Shown here: piece by piece, positions 7,351 to 16,400 of the stretch | How positions within the stretch are numbered: position 1 is the first letter of the stretch | How the letters are laid out: each line of letters starts with the position of its first letter | Origin: an uncultured Eubacteriales bacterium | Lineage (GTDB): Bacteria; Bacillota; Clostridia; Oscillospirales; Acutalibacteraceae | Reading direction: 5' to 3' | DNA: 34,114 bases | NCBI GenBank assembly: GCA_900314355.1 | Contig: OMUY01000080.1 | Coordinates: forward strand, 1-34,114 | The notes under the pieces: generated by a model | Database searches by the model: none | Told to the model about the DNA's origin: nothing | What the model saw: the letters and a program-made list of their open reading frames with translations, nothing else | Translations under genes and position numbers: made by a program

Positions 7351-8883
7351 TTGAAAAAAACAACGACCGGTATTTTATTGATATCTCTTGTCCTTTCTGT
7401 GATATTTTCGTTTTCGTCATGCTCCGGATCTGTTTTCCAGCCCGGAGAAAATCTTATAAGGCCGCCAAAGCTTTCGGGAGCGGACGGCGAGCTTGAGGCT
7501 GCGTTCGAGGATGTCATAGCTAAATCAGGCAAAGGCGATTATATTCTAAGATATCCGTCATCGGGCGACTACCGTTCGGCGTTCGTAATTCACGACTGCA
7601 ACGGCGACGGAAAAGACGAGGCTTTTGTTTTCTATTCCTACACAAACGAGGAAATGAGCGTACATATGGCTATGTTCGGCTACGACGGGAAAAAATGGCA
7701 GCATTCCGGCGATGTCGTGGGCGAAGGAAACGACGTATCGGATATTTCGTTTTCAGATTTAAACAACGATTCGGTCGACGAGGTATTTGTCGGATGGTCA
7801 GGAGTAGACCGCAAGATAAATAAAACTCTCACCGTGTACTGTTCACACGGAAGCGGAACGTCTCTCGAATATAAGGCGGCAGCAAACGAGACGTACACTT
7901 CTCTTTACTCTGCCGATATAGACAACGATTCGGAAAACGAGCTTCTTCTTTTCACAATAAACTCGACGTCGGACGATTATTCGACTTATGTGTCTGTTTT
8001 CAAATTGAAAAGAGACGGCGACAATTATATGATGCGTCAGACAGGCACGGCAAATCTTTTCAACGGAGTTACATCGTTTAACAATATTGTGTCCGACAAA
8101 AAAGACGGCGTCACAAGGGTATTTGTTGACGAGACAGCGTCCGATTCGTATTTGACTGAGATTTTATACTGGGATGCAGATTCCGACAGCCTTGTACTTC
8201 CTGTCAAGGTAAGTTCTCTCACATTGTCAAAATGCCCCACCGCGAGGTCTCTTGATCTTGAGTCAAAGGATATTGACGGCGACTCCGTAATTGAGATACC
8301 TACTACCAACCTTCTTGCCGACAGCAGAATAATTTATAACAATACAGAGGAAAGCACTACGTCCGAAAGCTATTCCGGCGATGAGACGTCACAGGAAAAC
8401 AGCGGACGGTTAAAGCAGAAAAATACAAAAGTCTATTTGACGTCATGGCTTGATTTCGACGGCGGCAAATTCAATACGGTGGCGTCATACGTCGAAAACG
8501 AAACAGACGAGTACCGTTTTTCGTTCAACGGAATACCCGCTGATAAATTTTCCGTAATGATATATCCGAACGAACATCTAACGCAATTTGGGAAAAAAGG
8601 CACTGACGGGAAATTTCAGATTCTTTTCTCTGTCGAAGCGTATGAGACAACGGACGATGTATTGACAGGCAATTATCTCTTGTCCGGAGACAATTACAAA
8701 TATTTTTACGAAATAACAGACGAAGGAAGAAAAGAAGGAATTTCATCCGATTATATTATGAACCGTTTTTCTGTCGACAGCTCCGATATTCAGTTGACAG
8801 AGCCTGAAACGGAAAGCGAAACCGAAACCGCGGCCGAGCCCGGCTCAAAGCCAAATCGGTTTAGACCCGGAATATTCAGCTGA
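7351..8883 (+). CDS. Lipoprotein with four calcium-loop/FG-GAP-like repeats
   Basis: The name and function are not recognised. It has 510 residues, starting at TTG 7351 behind a strong AAGGAAGGA site. A lipoprotein signal peptide is clear: MKKTT, a hydrophobic core, then FSFSSC with the lipidated cysteine at C24, so it should sit on the outer face of the membrane. Four DxDxDG-like acidic loops recur: HDCNGDGKDE (81-90), SDLNNDSVDE (135-144), ADIDNDSENE (188-197) and KDIDGDSVIE (306-315). Such loops bind calcium in FG-GAP/VCBS propeller proteins, which suggests a beta-propeller (inference). The C-terminus is a Thr/Glu/Pro-rich low-complexity tail. Its position between cdaAR and a two-component system suggests envelope sensing, but this is only contextual. 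Confidence 0.75.
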   Translation: MKKTTTGILLISLVLSVIFSFSSCSGSVFQPGENLIRPPKLSGADGELEAAFEDVIAKSGKGDYILRYPSSGDYRSAFVIHDCNGDGKDEAFVFYSYTNEEMSVHMAMFGYDGKKWQHSGDVVGEGNDVSDISFSDLNNDSVDEVFVGWSGVDRKINKTLTVYCSHGSGTSLEYKAAANETYTSLYSADIDNDSENELLLFTINSTSDDYSTYVSVFKLKRDGDNYMMRQTGTANLFNGVTSFNNIVSDKKDGVTRVFVDETASDSYLTEILYWDADSDSLVLPVKVSSLTLSKCPTARSLDLESKDIDGDSVIEIPTTNLLADSRIIYNNTEESTTSESYSGDETSQENSGRLKQKNTKVYLTSWLDFDGGKFNTVASYVENETDEYRFSFNGIPADKFSVMIYPNEHLTQFGKKGTDGKFQILFSVEAYETTDDVLTGNYLLSGDNYKYFYEITDEGRKEGISSDYIMNRFSVDSSDIQLTEPETESETETAAEPGSKPNRFRPGIFS

Positions 8884-8937
8884 TGTTTTTGGAGACGGAA
8901 AAATCAAGAATTTTTCAGAAATTGAAAGGAATCAATA

Positions 8938-9642
8938 ATGAAAAAACTGCTTATAGCCGAGGACGAGGATTCCATCAGAAAATTTATTGTAATTAATCTG
9001 AAAAGAAACGGATACGAAGTGACCGAGGCCGGAAACGGGCAGGAAGCCATTGACAAATACGAACAGGCAGGCGGAAATTTTGACATCGCGCTGCTTGACA
9101 TTATGATGCCTGAAAAGGACGGGACTGAGGTCTGCAGGTATTTGAGGGAAAAATCGCCGTCTATCGGTATTATAATGCTTACGGCGAAAAGTCAGGAATC
9201 GGACAAGGTGTCCGGGCTTTTGATGGGGGCGGACGATTATATAGTTAAACCGTTTTCTCTCACCGAGCTTATAGCGAGAGTTGACGCCGTTTACAGAAGA
9301 GTTTCCGTTTCAAGAAAAGCGGAGGACTCTAAAACGCCCGATGACAGACTCGTATCGGGCGATTTTAAACTCGATTACAGATTGAGAAAACTTTTTAAAG
9401 GCGAAGAGGAAATAGAACTCACATCGGTTGAATTTCAGCTTATGGAGTACCTGATGGCAAATCCCGAAAAAAAGCTCGCGAGAAAAGAGATACTTGAACG
9501 TGTGTGGGGCAAGGATTATTACGGCGATGAAAAAGTTGTAGACGTGAACGTAAGAAGACTCAGAATGAAAATAGAAGATGATCCGTCGTCGCCAAAACAT
9601 CTGACGACGGTATGGGGCTCGGGATATAAATGGATTCCCTGA
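8938..9642 (+). CDS. OmpR/PhoB-family response regulator
   Basis: This 234-residue two-domain transcription factor is activated by phosphotransfer from a sensor kinase. The receiver domain (1-120) has the acidic pocket AEDED (8-10), the phosphoacceptor D54 in LLDIMMPEKDG, the switch T82 in LTAKS and K104 in VKPFS. The C-terminal winged helix (about 135-234) carries the typical ERVWG, VDVNVRRLRMKIE and GSGYKWIP segments for DNA binding. AAAGGAA precedes the ATG. It overlaps the kinase gene, so the pair is co-translated. The promoters it controls are unknown; the adjacent lipoprotein gene is a candidate target by position only. Confidence 0.95.
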   Translation: MKKLLIAEDEDSIRKFIVINLKRNGYEVTEAGNGQEAIDKYEQAGGNFDIALLDIMMPEKDGTEVCRYLREKSPSIGIIMLTAKSQESDKVSGLLMGADDYIVKPFSLTELIARVDAVYRRVSVSRKAEDSKTPDDRLVSGDFKLDYRLRKLFKGEEEIELTSVEFQLMEYLMANPEKKLARKEILERVWGKDYYGDEKVVDVNVRRLRMKIEDDPSSPKHLTTVWGSGYKWIP

Positions 9643-11132
9643 AGCGTAAAATGAAAAATAAAAATAACACCGCTTCTTTCACGGAACAGTCGGAAAAGAA
9701 AAGAAAAAAAGGCGGACTTCACGGAATTACAAAAAGATGGGTGCTCACAACGCTTCTTGTAATTTATGTAATATTGGCAATTATCGTCATATCTGCTTCT
9801 GCTGCTTTAAACGGATATTATGAAAGGCTTGTCGAAAACACGATAGATTCCAAAATTCAGATAAGCTCAGTAAATACATATTTCAGAAATTATATCTCGT
9901 CGGGCGGCTCCTTTTCCGACGCCGGCGTGGATTTCGCTGAAAATTTTCAGTACAGCAATCTTATGGATTTGTGGGTAATTGACGAAAAAGGAAAAGTCAT
10001 AGTTTCATCCTTGGGATTTTCCGTAAATCCCGAGCAGTCAATGCCCGATTACGATACCGCTGTTTCTTCTTCCGACGGCACGGGACTGTGGATAGGCAGG
10101 AACTCGAACAACGAAAAAGTTCTTGCGAAGACATATATAATCACGTCCTCGTCTGATGAAAACATCGGAGCCGTCAGAATGATTTCATCTTTAAACGATT
10201 TGTCGAGGCAGCATTTTATCTACACTGTCATTTTCATTATTTTCGCATTGCTCGCCGCCGGACTTGTCACTTTTTCCGGCTCGTTTTTTATAGGCTCTAT
10301 AGTAAGACCCGTAAGAAAAATAAATACGGTGGCGCGTCAGATAGCCGGAGGAGATTACAATGCGAGAGTCCAGAAGGAAAAAGGCGCCAACGACGAGATA
10401 AGCGAGCTTTCCGATTCAATAAATTATATGGCGTCTGAAATCGGCAGAACGGAACAGGTCAAAAACGATTTCCTTTCGACAGTTTCGCACGAATTGAGAA
10501 CGCCGCTCACAGCAATTAAAGGTTGGGCGGAGACTATGAAAGATACCGATCCGTCCGATACCGAGCTTATCTCAAGCGGAATAAACGTAATAATCAACGA
10601 GTCGGACAGGCTTGAAAATCTCGTCGAGCAGCTTCTCGATTTCTCAAGAATGGAATCGGGCAGGATGATAGCGCATAAATCGAAAATCGACGTTATCGAG
10701 CTTCTCGATTTCTCCGTTGATGTTTTCAAGGGAAGGGCAAAAAGAGATTCAATAGATTTCAGATATGAAAAAACCGCCCTCCACGGCTATGCTTTCGCCG
10801 ACAGGGATATGATAAAGCAGGTATTCGTAAATATAATGGACAACGCCTTCAAGTATACCGGCTCCGGCGGAAGAGTCGCTGTTTTTGCGAATATTCTGGA
10901 GGACACCATTATGATTTCCGTGGCGGATAACGGATGCGGAATAAGCGAAAAGGATCTGCCGCATATAAAGGAAAAATTTTATAAGGCGAATGTCTCTGTA
11001 CCCGGTTCGGGAATAGGTTTGGCTGTTGTGGATGAAATACTCAAAATGCACGGCGGCAGTTTTGATATTTCATCTGTCGAAAACGAGGGTACGGTAGTCA
11101 CAATATATATACCCGAAGATAAAGACGAATAA
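9630..11132 (+). CDS. Membrane sensor histidine kinase
   Basis: This 500-residue kinase partners the response regulator immediately upstream. It has TM1 at about 38-60, an extracytoplasmic sensor region of about 130 residues (a PAS-like/dCache-like fold is possible), TM2 at about 198-222, and a HAMP linker (about 224-275, SIVRPVRKIN). The HisKA dimerisation domain has phospho-H287 in STVSHELRTPLT. The ATPase domain has an N-box (NIMDNAFKYTG), G1 (VADNGCGIS) and G2 (GSGIGLAVV). The start is uncertain: ATG 9630 overlaps the regulator by 13 bases, and ATG 9651 is also possible; neither has a strong ribosome-binding site, which fits translational coupling. The architecture resembles PhoR/ResE-type kinases; the signal is unknown. 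Confidence 0.94.
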   Translation: MDSLKRKMKNKNNTASFTEQSEKKRKKGGLHGITKRWVLTTLLVIYVILAIIVISASAALNGYYERLVENTIDSKIQISSVNTYFRNYISSGGSFSDAGVDFAENFQYSNLMDLWVIDEKGKVIVSSLGFSVNPEQSMPDYDTAVSSSDGTGLWIGRNSNNEKVLAKTYIITSSSDENIGAVRMISSLNDLSRQHFIYTVIFIIFALLAAGLVTFSGSFFIGSIVRPVRKINTVARQIAGGDYNARVQKEKGANDEISELSDSINYMASEIGRTEQVKNDFLSTVSHELRTPLTAIKGWAETMKDTDPSDTELISSGINVIINESDRLENLVEQLLDFSRMESGRMIAHKSKIDVIELLDFSVDVFKGRAKRDSIDFRYEKTALHGYAFADRDMIKQVFVNIMDNAFKYTGSGGRVAVFANILEDTIMISVADNGCGISEKDLPHIKEKFYKANVSVPGSGIGLAVVDEILKMHGGSFDISSVENEGTVVTIYIPEDKDE

Positions 11133-11208
11133 TCAAGAAATTTTTCATAAATCCGGTATATAATAAATTCTACTTAAAATTAAAAATCCGAAGCGAAAGG
11201 AGATTCAA

Positions 11209-12300
11209 ATGACGGAAGAGAAAATCAATGACAGGGGAAAATCCATTGATGAAATAAAAAAAGAAAGACTCGGAACGACAGGAGGTCAGGCTCTGATCGA
11301 GGGCGTCATGATGACCGGGCCGAAAGGCACTGCCATGGCGGTGAGACATGTCATTTCGCATAAAATAAAAGTAAAAAAGATAGAGAACAAAAGATTCAGA
11401 GACTCGCACAAAATAGGACGTGTTCCGTTTATCAGAGGAATAATAAATTTTGTTGAGTCAATGATTTTGGGATACAAGACATTGATGGATTCCGCCGAGC
11501 TTTCCGGTTCCATGGAGTCGGACGTCCCCGAAGAGGAAATGAGCAAGGCGGATAAATGGATTGACGAGCATTTCGGTCCCAAGATGATTATGGTCATATC
11601 GATAATATCGTCAATTTTAGGCTTCGCTATCGCGTTTTTTCTTTTCATGTACCTACCTTCAAAAATAGTTACTTTGGCGGACAATCATCTTTTTTCACAG
11701 GTTCTCGCGCATCACAATTTAAAACCGCTTTTCGAGGGAATAATAAGAATTGTCATATTCGTCGCGTATATAGCTTTGGTCGGACAGATGAAGGATATGA
11801 AAAGGGTGTTCCAGTATCACGGCGCAGAGCATAAGACTATATTCTGTTATGAATCCGGAGAAGAGCTTACGGTCGAAAACGTAAGAAAGCAGAAAAGGTT
11901 CCATCCGAGATGCGGAACAAATTTCATTTTTATAGTTCTTTTGATTTCTATTCTCTGCTCGTCTCTTCTTGCGGTTATTATCCGTCAGTTCCCGTGGGGA
12001 ATGAACTTTATCGAGAACAACGCTATAGGCTGGGTGCTTGTCAAAATACTGATAATACCGATAGTCGTCGGAATAAGCTACGAATACATAATGTACGCGG
12101 GTCATCATGAAAATATTTTTACTAAAATAGTCTCCGCGCCGGGTCTCGCCCTTCAGCGCATTACGACAAAAGAGCCCGACGACTCAATGATAGAATGCGG
12201 CATCGCATCAATGAAAGCCGCCGTATACAACGAATATCCCGATGACGAAACAGACGAAGAAGATAAATGCCATGATGAAAAAATCAATGCTCAGGAATAA
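11209..12300 (+). CDS. DUF1385 family membrane protein (YqhQ-like)
   Basis: This 363-residue member of the DUF1385 family has no settled biochemical role. Family hallmarks are GGQALIEGVMM near the N-terminus and a central YHGAEHKTIFCYE segment followed by RFHPRCGTNF, with conserved His, Glu and Cys that could bind metal. At least four hydrophobic segments are visible (around residues 124-148, 178-195, 242-262 and 274-295), and the C-terminal tail is acidic. AAAGGAGA precedes the start. The neighbour is prmC, an order common in Clostridia, so the two are probably co-transcribed; the functional link is unknown. Confidence 0.88.
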   Translation: MTEEKINDRGKSIDEIKKERLGTTGGQALIEGVMMTGPKGTAMAVRHVISHKIKVKKIENKRFRDSHKIGRVPFIRGIINFVESMILGYKTLMDSAELSGSMESDVPEEEMSKADKWIDEHFGPKMIMVISIISSILGFAIAFFLFMYLPSKIVTLADNHLFSQVLAHHNLKPLFEGIIRIVIFVAYIALVGQMKDMKRVFQYHGAEHKTIFCYESGEELTVENVRKQKRFHPRCGTNFIFIVLLISILCSSLLAVIIRQFPWGMNFIENNAIGWVLVKILIIPIVVGISYEYIMYAGHHENIFTKIVSAPGLALQRITTKEPDDSMIECGIASMKAAVYNEYPDDETDEEDKCHDEKINAQE

Positions 12301-12350
12301 ATTAAGTCTTCATTAATTGATTTTTTCGGTTTTAACAAAAAAAACAATTT

Positions 12351-13217
12351 ATGAAAATTGACGTTAAAAAGCTTGAACGGGATTCCTCGGAAAAGCTCAG
12401 ATTCAGGGAAAATCCTTCCGGCGACGCAAAGGAGCTTGTAAGGCATTTTTTCGGCATGTCCGAACTCGACGTAATAGTAAATCCCGTCGCGGAAATAAGC
12501 GGTGAAAAACTTTCGGAATTTAACGCCGCCGTAGAAAAAAGGGCGTTAGGCTATCCGCTCCAGTACATCATAAACGAGTGGGATTTTTTGGGCAGAACTT
12601 TTTATATTGATGAAAATGTTTTATGTCCGAGAACCGAGACGGAACAGATAGCGGACGAAGCCGTAAAATATCTGAAAAAAATAATATCGGCGGGAATAAC
12701 AGAAAAACCTTTCGTTGCCGATATGTGCTGCGGATCGGGATGTATCGGACTTACCGTTGCGGCTGAAATCCCTCAGGCGGAAGTTGTTTTATGTGATATT
12801 TCCGAAAAAGCGCTTGACTGCGCCGAGATAAACAGAAAAAAATTCGGTCTTGAAAATTGCAGGCTTTTTAAATACGACGTCTTTTCCGGATTTGATGAAA
12901 AATTGTTCAAACCGTTCGACGCGTTTTTATCAAATCCTCCGTATGTCCCGGACGAGGAGATGGAAAAAATCCAGACTGAGGTAAAATACGAGCCGAAAAT
13001 CGCCGTTGACGGCGGAAAAGGCGGAATGAGATTTTATTCCGTCCTCTGTCTTAACTGGATCGAACATCTTAAAAAAGGCGGATTTTTTATGTTTGAATCC
13101 GGCGAAGGTCAGCCGGAAAAAATCCTTGACATGATAGACAAAAACAAATTTGACGCGAAATCCGAGGCGGATATCTGTTCTGTCGTAAGATTTGTAAACG
13201 GAATAAAAAATAAATAA
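12351..13217 (+). CDS. prmC: Peptide chain release factor N5-glutamine methyltransferase
   Basis: PrmC uses S-adenosylmethionine to methylate the glutamine of the GGQ motif in release factors RF1 and RF2, which promotes translation termination. At 288 residues it has normal length. The N-terminal helical domain carries ALGYPLQYI and PRTETE. The Rossmann methyltransferase domain has ADMCCGSGCIGL (SAM loop, about 123-134) and the catalytic NPPY at 195-198. No convincing Shine-Dalgarno sequence lies before the ATG; the preceding 15 bases are nearly all A and T, so translation may be weak or leaderless-like. It lies 50 bases after the DUF1385 gene. Confidence 0.95.
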   Translation: MKIDVKKLERDSSEKLRFRENPSGDAKELVRHFFGMSELDVIVNPVAEISGEKLSEFNAAVEKRALGYPLQYIINEWDFLGRTFYIDENVLCPRTETEQIADEAVKYLKKIISAGITEKPFVADMCCGSGCIGLTVAAEIPQAEVVLCDISEKALDCAEINRKKFGLENCRLFKYDVFSGFDEKLFKPFDAFLSNPPYVPDEEMEKIQTEVKYEPKIAVDGGKGGMRFYSVLCLNWIEHLKKGGFFMFESGEGQPEKILDMIDKNKFDAKSEADICSVVRFVNGIKNK

Positions 13218-13235
13218 AAAAGGAAGAAAAAACAG

Positions 13236-13913
13236 ATGTTAAGCGCAATTATTTCGGCTGTCAGAGCCGGCGATATAGCGGTGGCTCTTATTCAGATTGC
13301 CGCGCTTCTTTTCGTAATGTTCGTCTGTATGCCGTTTCACGAGTGCGCTCACGCATATATGGCCGTAAAACTCGGCGACAACACTCCGAAACTTCAGGGA
13401 AGACTTACGTTGAATCCTATGGCGCACCTTGATTTGATAGGTTCATTGATGTTGCTCATAATCGGGTTCGGCTACGCCAAACCTGTACAGGTAAATATCA
13501 ACAATTTGAAAAACGGAAGAAAAAGCTTTGCGGCTGTCGCACTCGCCGGGCCTGTTTCAAATCTTTTACTTGCTTTTATAATATGCTTCGCAGGCTCGTT
13601 TTTTAATGCGTCTTACTCTGTTCGTATGCAGCTTATATATCAGTTTTTCTATTTCGGCGCGTTAATAAATATCAATCTCGCCGTTTTCAATTTGATACCG
13701 ATACCGCCTCTTGACGGTTCGAGAATACTTACTCTTATCCTTCCGGAAAGAGCGTATTATTCTCTGATGAAATATGAGAGGATAATAATGATAGCTCTTT
13801 TCGTCCTAATCTTGCTTGGATTTCTCGACAAACCTCTGTCGTTTTTATCCGAATGGGTTTTCAAGGGAATAAATTTCGTCGCGTCGCTTCCGGCTAAAGC
13901 TGTTTTCGGCTGA
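13236..13913 (+). CDS. Site-2 protease family (M50) membrane metalloprotease
   Basis: This 225-residue intramembrane zinc protease belongs to the small YwhC-like M50 group. The zinc motif HECAH (an HExxH form) lies at 35-39 in the first membrane region, and the third ligand is in PIPPLDGSRIL. Several hydrophobic segments alternate with short loops, and no PDZ domain is present, unlike RseP. AAAGGAAG precedes the start, and the gap to prmC is 18 bases. In Clostridia this gene commonly precedes scpA. The physiological substrate of this subgroup is not established. Confidence 0.9.
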   Translation: MLSAIISAVRAGDIAVALIQIAALLFVMFVCMPFHECAHAYMAVKLGDNTPKLQGRLTLNPMAHLDLIGSLMLLIIGFGYAKPVQVNINNLKNGRKSFAAVALAGPVSNLLLAFIICFAGSFFNASYSVRMQLIYQFFYFGALININLAVFNLIPIPPLDGSRILTLILPERAYYSLMKYERIIMIALFVLILLGFLDKPLSFLSEWVFKGINFVASLPAKAVFG

Positions 13914-14026
13914 GAAATACAAAAAGAGATGATTTGTCTGTCTCGTATTTTCCGAAAAAGTTATCATCTTCTGCTCAGAAAATTTTATCTATCGGGAAAA
14001 TAATTTTACGGAGTTAAGACGGCTTA

Positions 14027-14767
14027 ATGGAAGAAATTACATTTAAAACAGAAGTTTTCGAAGGACCGCTTGACCTTCTTCTTCATCTGATAGCGGTTCA
14101 CAAGCTCGATATATACGATATAAATATAAGCGAACTTGTAGACCAGTATATATCGTATATTAAATCCATGAAGGAAAACAATCTTGACATTGCGTCCGAT
14201 TTCATAGCGATGGCGTCAAGGCTTGTATATATAAAAACCGTTTCTCTTCTCCCCAAAAAAGAGGAGGCGGAGAAATTAAAAGAAGAACTCACGGGCGAGC
14301 TTATCGAGTACAGGGATTTGAAAATCTGCGCCGAAAAGCTTGCTGGCATGACGGAAGGCTTTGATAAACTTTCGCGCGAACCTGCCGATATTAAAGCGGA
14401 TATGACGTACCGCCGCTTTCACGACAGCGCAGAACTCGTCTATGCGTATTTAAACGCGGTAGGGAAGAAACTCAGAAAGCTTCCGCCGCCGGAGGATTCT
14501 TTTAAGGAAATAGTGGCAAAGGCCGTAGTATCGGTATCTTCAAGAGTAAAATACATATATAAGCTTATTTCAATGACCGGAAAGGTGAGTCTTGACGACG
14601 TATATTATTCGTCGGCTACCCGTTCGGAGCTTGTGGCGTCTTTTCTCGCGGTACTTGAAATGTCGAGGAAAGGTATAATATCCCTGTCGGGTTCGGACAA
14701 TGACGTATATATGGAAATAGGCTCGGGCGACATCGAAAATGCGGCGGCGGAATTTGACGAGTTTTGA
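14027..14767 (+). CDS. scpA: Segregation and condensation protein A
   Basis: ScpA is the kleisin subunit that bridges the SMC heads and recruits ScpB in the bacterial condensin complex used for chromosome compaction and segregation. The sequence has the characteristic N-terminal EGPLDLLLHLI motif and KLDIYDINISELVDQYI, a charged middle region, and a C-terminal winged helix binding SMC (SRSELVASFLAVLEMSR-like segment). At 246 residues the length is typical. ACGGAGTT lies upstream. scpB follows after 26 bases; smc is not in this window. Confidence 0.96.
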   Translation: MEEITFKTEVFEGPLDLLLHLIAVHKLDIYDINISELVDQYISYIKSMKENNLDIASDFIAMASRLVYIKTVSLLPKKEEAEKLKEELTGELIEYRDLKICAEKLAGMTEGFDKLSREPADIKADMTYRRFHDSAELVYAYLNAVGKKLRKLPPPEDSFKEIVAKAVVSVSSRVKYIYKLISMTGKVSLDDVYYSSATRSELVASFLAVLEMSRKGIISLSGSDNDVYMEIGSGDIENAAAEFDEF

Positions 14768-14793
14768 TTTAAAGTATATTTAGAGAAAATATT

Positions 14794-15357
14794 ATGGAAG
14801 AAAAAAATCTGAAACCGCTTTTTGAGGCGATTCTTTTTGCGTCGGGCGATCCTGTCGATTTAAAAACTTTATGCTCTGAACTCGATATATCCGAAGAGAC
14901 GGCGGAAAATACCATGAAAGAGCTTGCCGAAAAATTTTTATCAGAAGAAAGCGGTCTTGAAATAATAAAACTCGACGGAAAATTTCAGATGGTGACAAAA
15001 AGCAGATACGCGAATGACGTCAGAAAAGTTCTCGCGGTAAAAAAGAACGCGCCTTTATCTCCGGCGGCGTTTGAGGTGCTCGCCGCTGTCGCATACAACC
15101 AGCCTGTGACAAGGTCTTTTGTCGAGCAGATAAGGGGCGTCGATTCGTCCGGCGTTATGAATACCCTCTGCGAAAGAAATTTAATAGAGGAGGCCGGAAG
15201 GCTCGATTTGCCAGGGCGCCCTCTTCTTTACAGGACTACCGACAATTTTTTGAGATGCTTCGGACTTTCAAGCCTCGACGATCTTCCGCCTGTATCGGAC
15301 TCGGATTTGGGATACGACGACAAAAACGACGGATTGAACCCCGAAAAAAATCATTGA
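14794..15357 (+). CDS. scpB: Segregation and condensation protein B
   Basis: ScpB is the dimeric tandem winged-helix partner of ScpA in the SMC complex. Its 187 residues include the family segments LFEAILFASGDPV at the start and PLSPAAFEVLAAVAYNQPVT and RGVDSSGVMNTL in the second winged helix, followed by LPGRPLLYRTTDNFLRCFG. The C-terminus is a short charged extension. It lies directly after scpA and is presumably co-translated. The ribosome-binding site (AGAGAAA) is weak. Confidence 0.96.
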   Translation: MEEKNLKPLFEAILFASGDPVDLKTLCSELDISEETAENTMKELAEKFLSEESGLEIIKLDGKFQMVTKSRYANDVRKVLAVKKNAPLSPAAFEVLAAVAYNQPVTRSFVEQIRGVDSSGVMNTLCERNLIEEAGRLDLPGRPLLYRTTDNFLRCFGLSSLDDLPPVSDSDLGYDDKNDGLNPEKNH

Positions 15358-15496
15358 AATTTGTATTTTAAGACGCGTTGAAAAAAAATTTTTCATTTGA
15401 GCGAAAAATATTAAAATAACAGTAGAATTTTCATTTCAATTCTTATATAATAAACAGATAAAGGAAAATATTTTACCGGAAGAAGGGACAGATGAT

Positions 15497-16327
15497 ATGA
15501 TTGCGCTTTATATTATTATCGGCATCGTCGCGCTTATTGTCATTATTTTATCCGTCAGGCTTTCGGTCAGATACGAGATAAATGAGGAGGGAAAAAATTC
15601 CCTTCTTGTTAAATGGGCTTTTGTTAAAATAAATATTCTCCCCGAAGACGAAGAGAAAAAAGCGGCGAAAAAAGAGAAAAACGAAAAAAAGAAAAAAAGC
15701 AAAAAACGCCAAAAAGCGATTGAGGAAAGCAGAAAGAGAAAAGACGGCAACACCGTAACCGAACATAAAGAAGAACAAAAGAAATCAAAGCCCGACATTA
15801 AAAAGCTTCTTGAATCGGAAGGCGTAAACGGAGTAGCTGAAATTTTAAATAAATTAGCAGTCATAACAGATAAATTGGGCTACAGAATTTCGCGGTCGAT
15901 AATAATTCCCGAAATGTTGATAGATATTGGCGAAACCGGAAACGACGCCGCGGACACTGCCGAAAGGTACGGTGAAATATGCTCCGTCATCTTCCCGGCG
16001 GCGGGGCTTATCTGCTCTATGTGCAAGGTCAGAAAATACGCGGTCAACATCTATCCCGACTATATAGCGAGACACGGCGACAAAGTAAACGCCGTGGTTT
16101 CCGTCGCGGTAATTCCGAGAAAACTCATTAACGGATTGATAGCGTCATTGGTCGGAGCGCTCAACTCAGTCGGATTCAGACTTATTAAGGATTTGAAAAA
16201 CGCCTCGCCCGCTCCCGAAAGCAAGCCTGTTGTAGAGACTGAGGGCAGGGTCACTACGCCGGACGAGATAAAAGAGCTGAAAAAAGAAGAGAAAAAAAGC
16301 GAACGCCCAAAAAGCAAAAAGAAATAA
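15497..16327 (+). CDS. DUF2953 family protein (YtfI-like)
   Basis: This 276-residue protein has one N-terminal transmembrane helix (residues 2-20, IALYIIIGIVALIVIIL) and a soluble part in which the DUF2953 fold is split by a very Lys/Glu-rich insert (about 50-100). The C-terminal tail is again Lys-rich. The function is not known. In Bacillus and many Clostridia this gene pairs with ytfJ, as here (74 bases downstream), and the pair is sporulation-associated, so a role in the forespore or spore is the best contextual guess. The ribosome-binding site is AAGAAGGGA. A possible TATAAT at 15446-15451 lies upstream, but its -35 box is poor. Confidence 0.78.
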   Translation: MIALYIIIGIVALIVIILSVRLSVRYEINEEGKNSLLVKWAFVKINILPEDEEKKAAKKEKNEKKKKSKKRQKAIEESRKRKDGNTVTEHKEEQKKSKPDIKKLLESEGVNGVAEILNKLAVITDKLGYRISRSIIIPEMLIDIGETGNDAADTAERYGEICSVIFPAAGLICSMCKVRKYAVNIYPDYIARHGDKVNAVVSVAVIPRKLINGLIASLVGALNSVGFRLIKDLKNASPAPESKPVVETEGRVTTPDEIKELKKEEKKSERPKSKKK

Positions 16328-16400
16328 TAATTTGTCCGAATGATAACAACATATTTTTTTATTATAAATATAACATTAAAAGAGAGAACGGTGCAGATAA

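Noticed and set aside
6698-7420. 240-codon open frame antisense to cdaR and the lipoprotein start
   Set aside because: It has no domain pattern and no ribosome-binding site, and it spans two clear genes on the other strand.
11133-11208. TATAAT at 11159-11164 as a promoter for the DUF1385 gene
   Set aside because: No acceptable -35 box lies 16-19 bases upstream; AT-rich DNA makes chance -10 matches common.
13914-14026. Possible terminator between the M50 protease and scpA
   Set aside because: A 7-bp AGATGAT/ATCATCT pairing exists but with a very large loop and no T-run after it.
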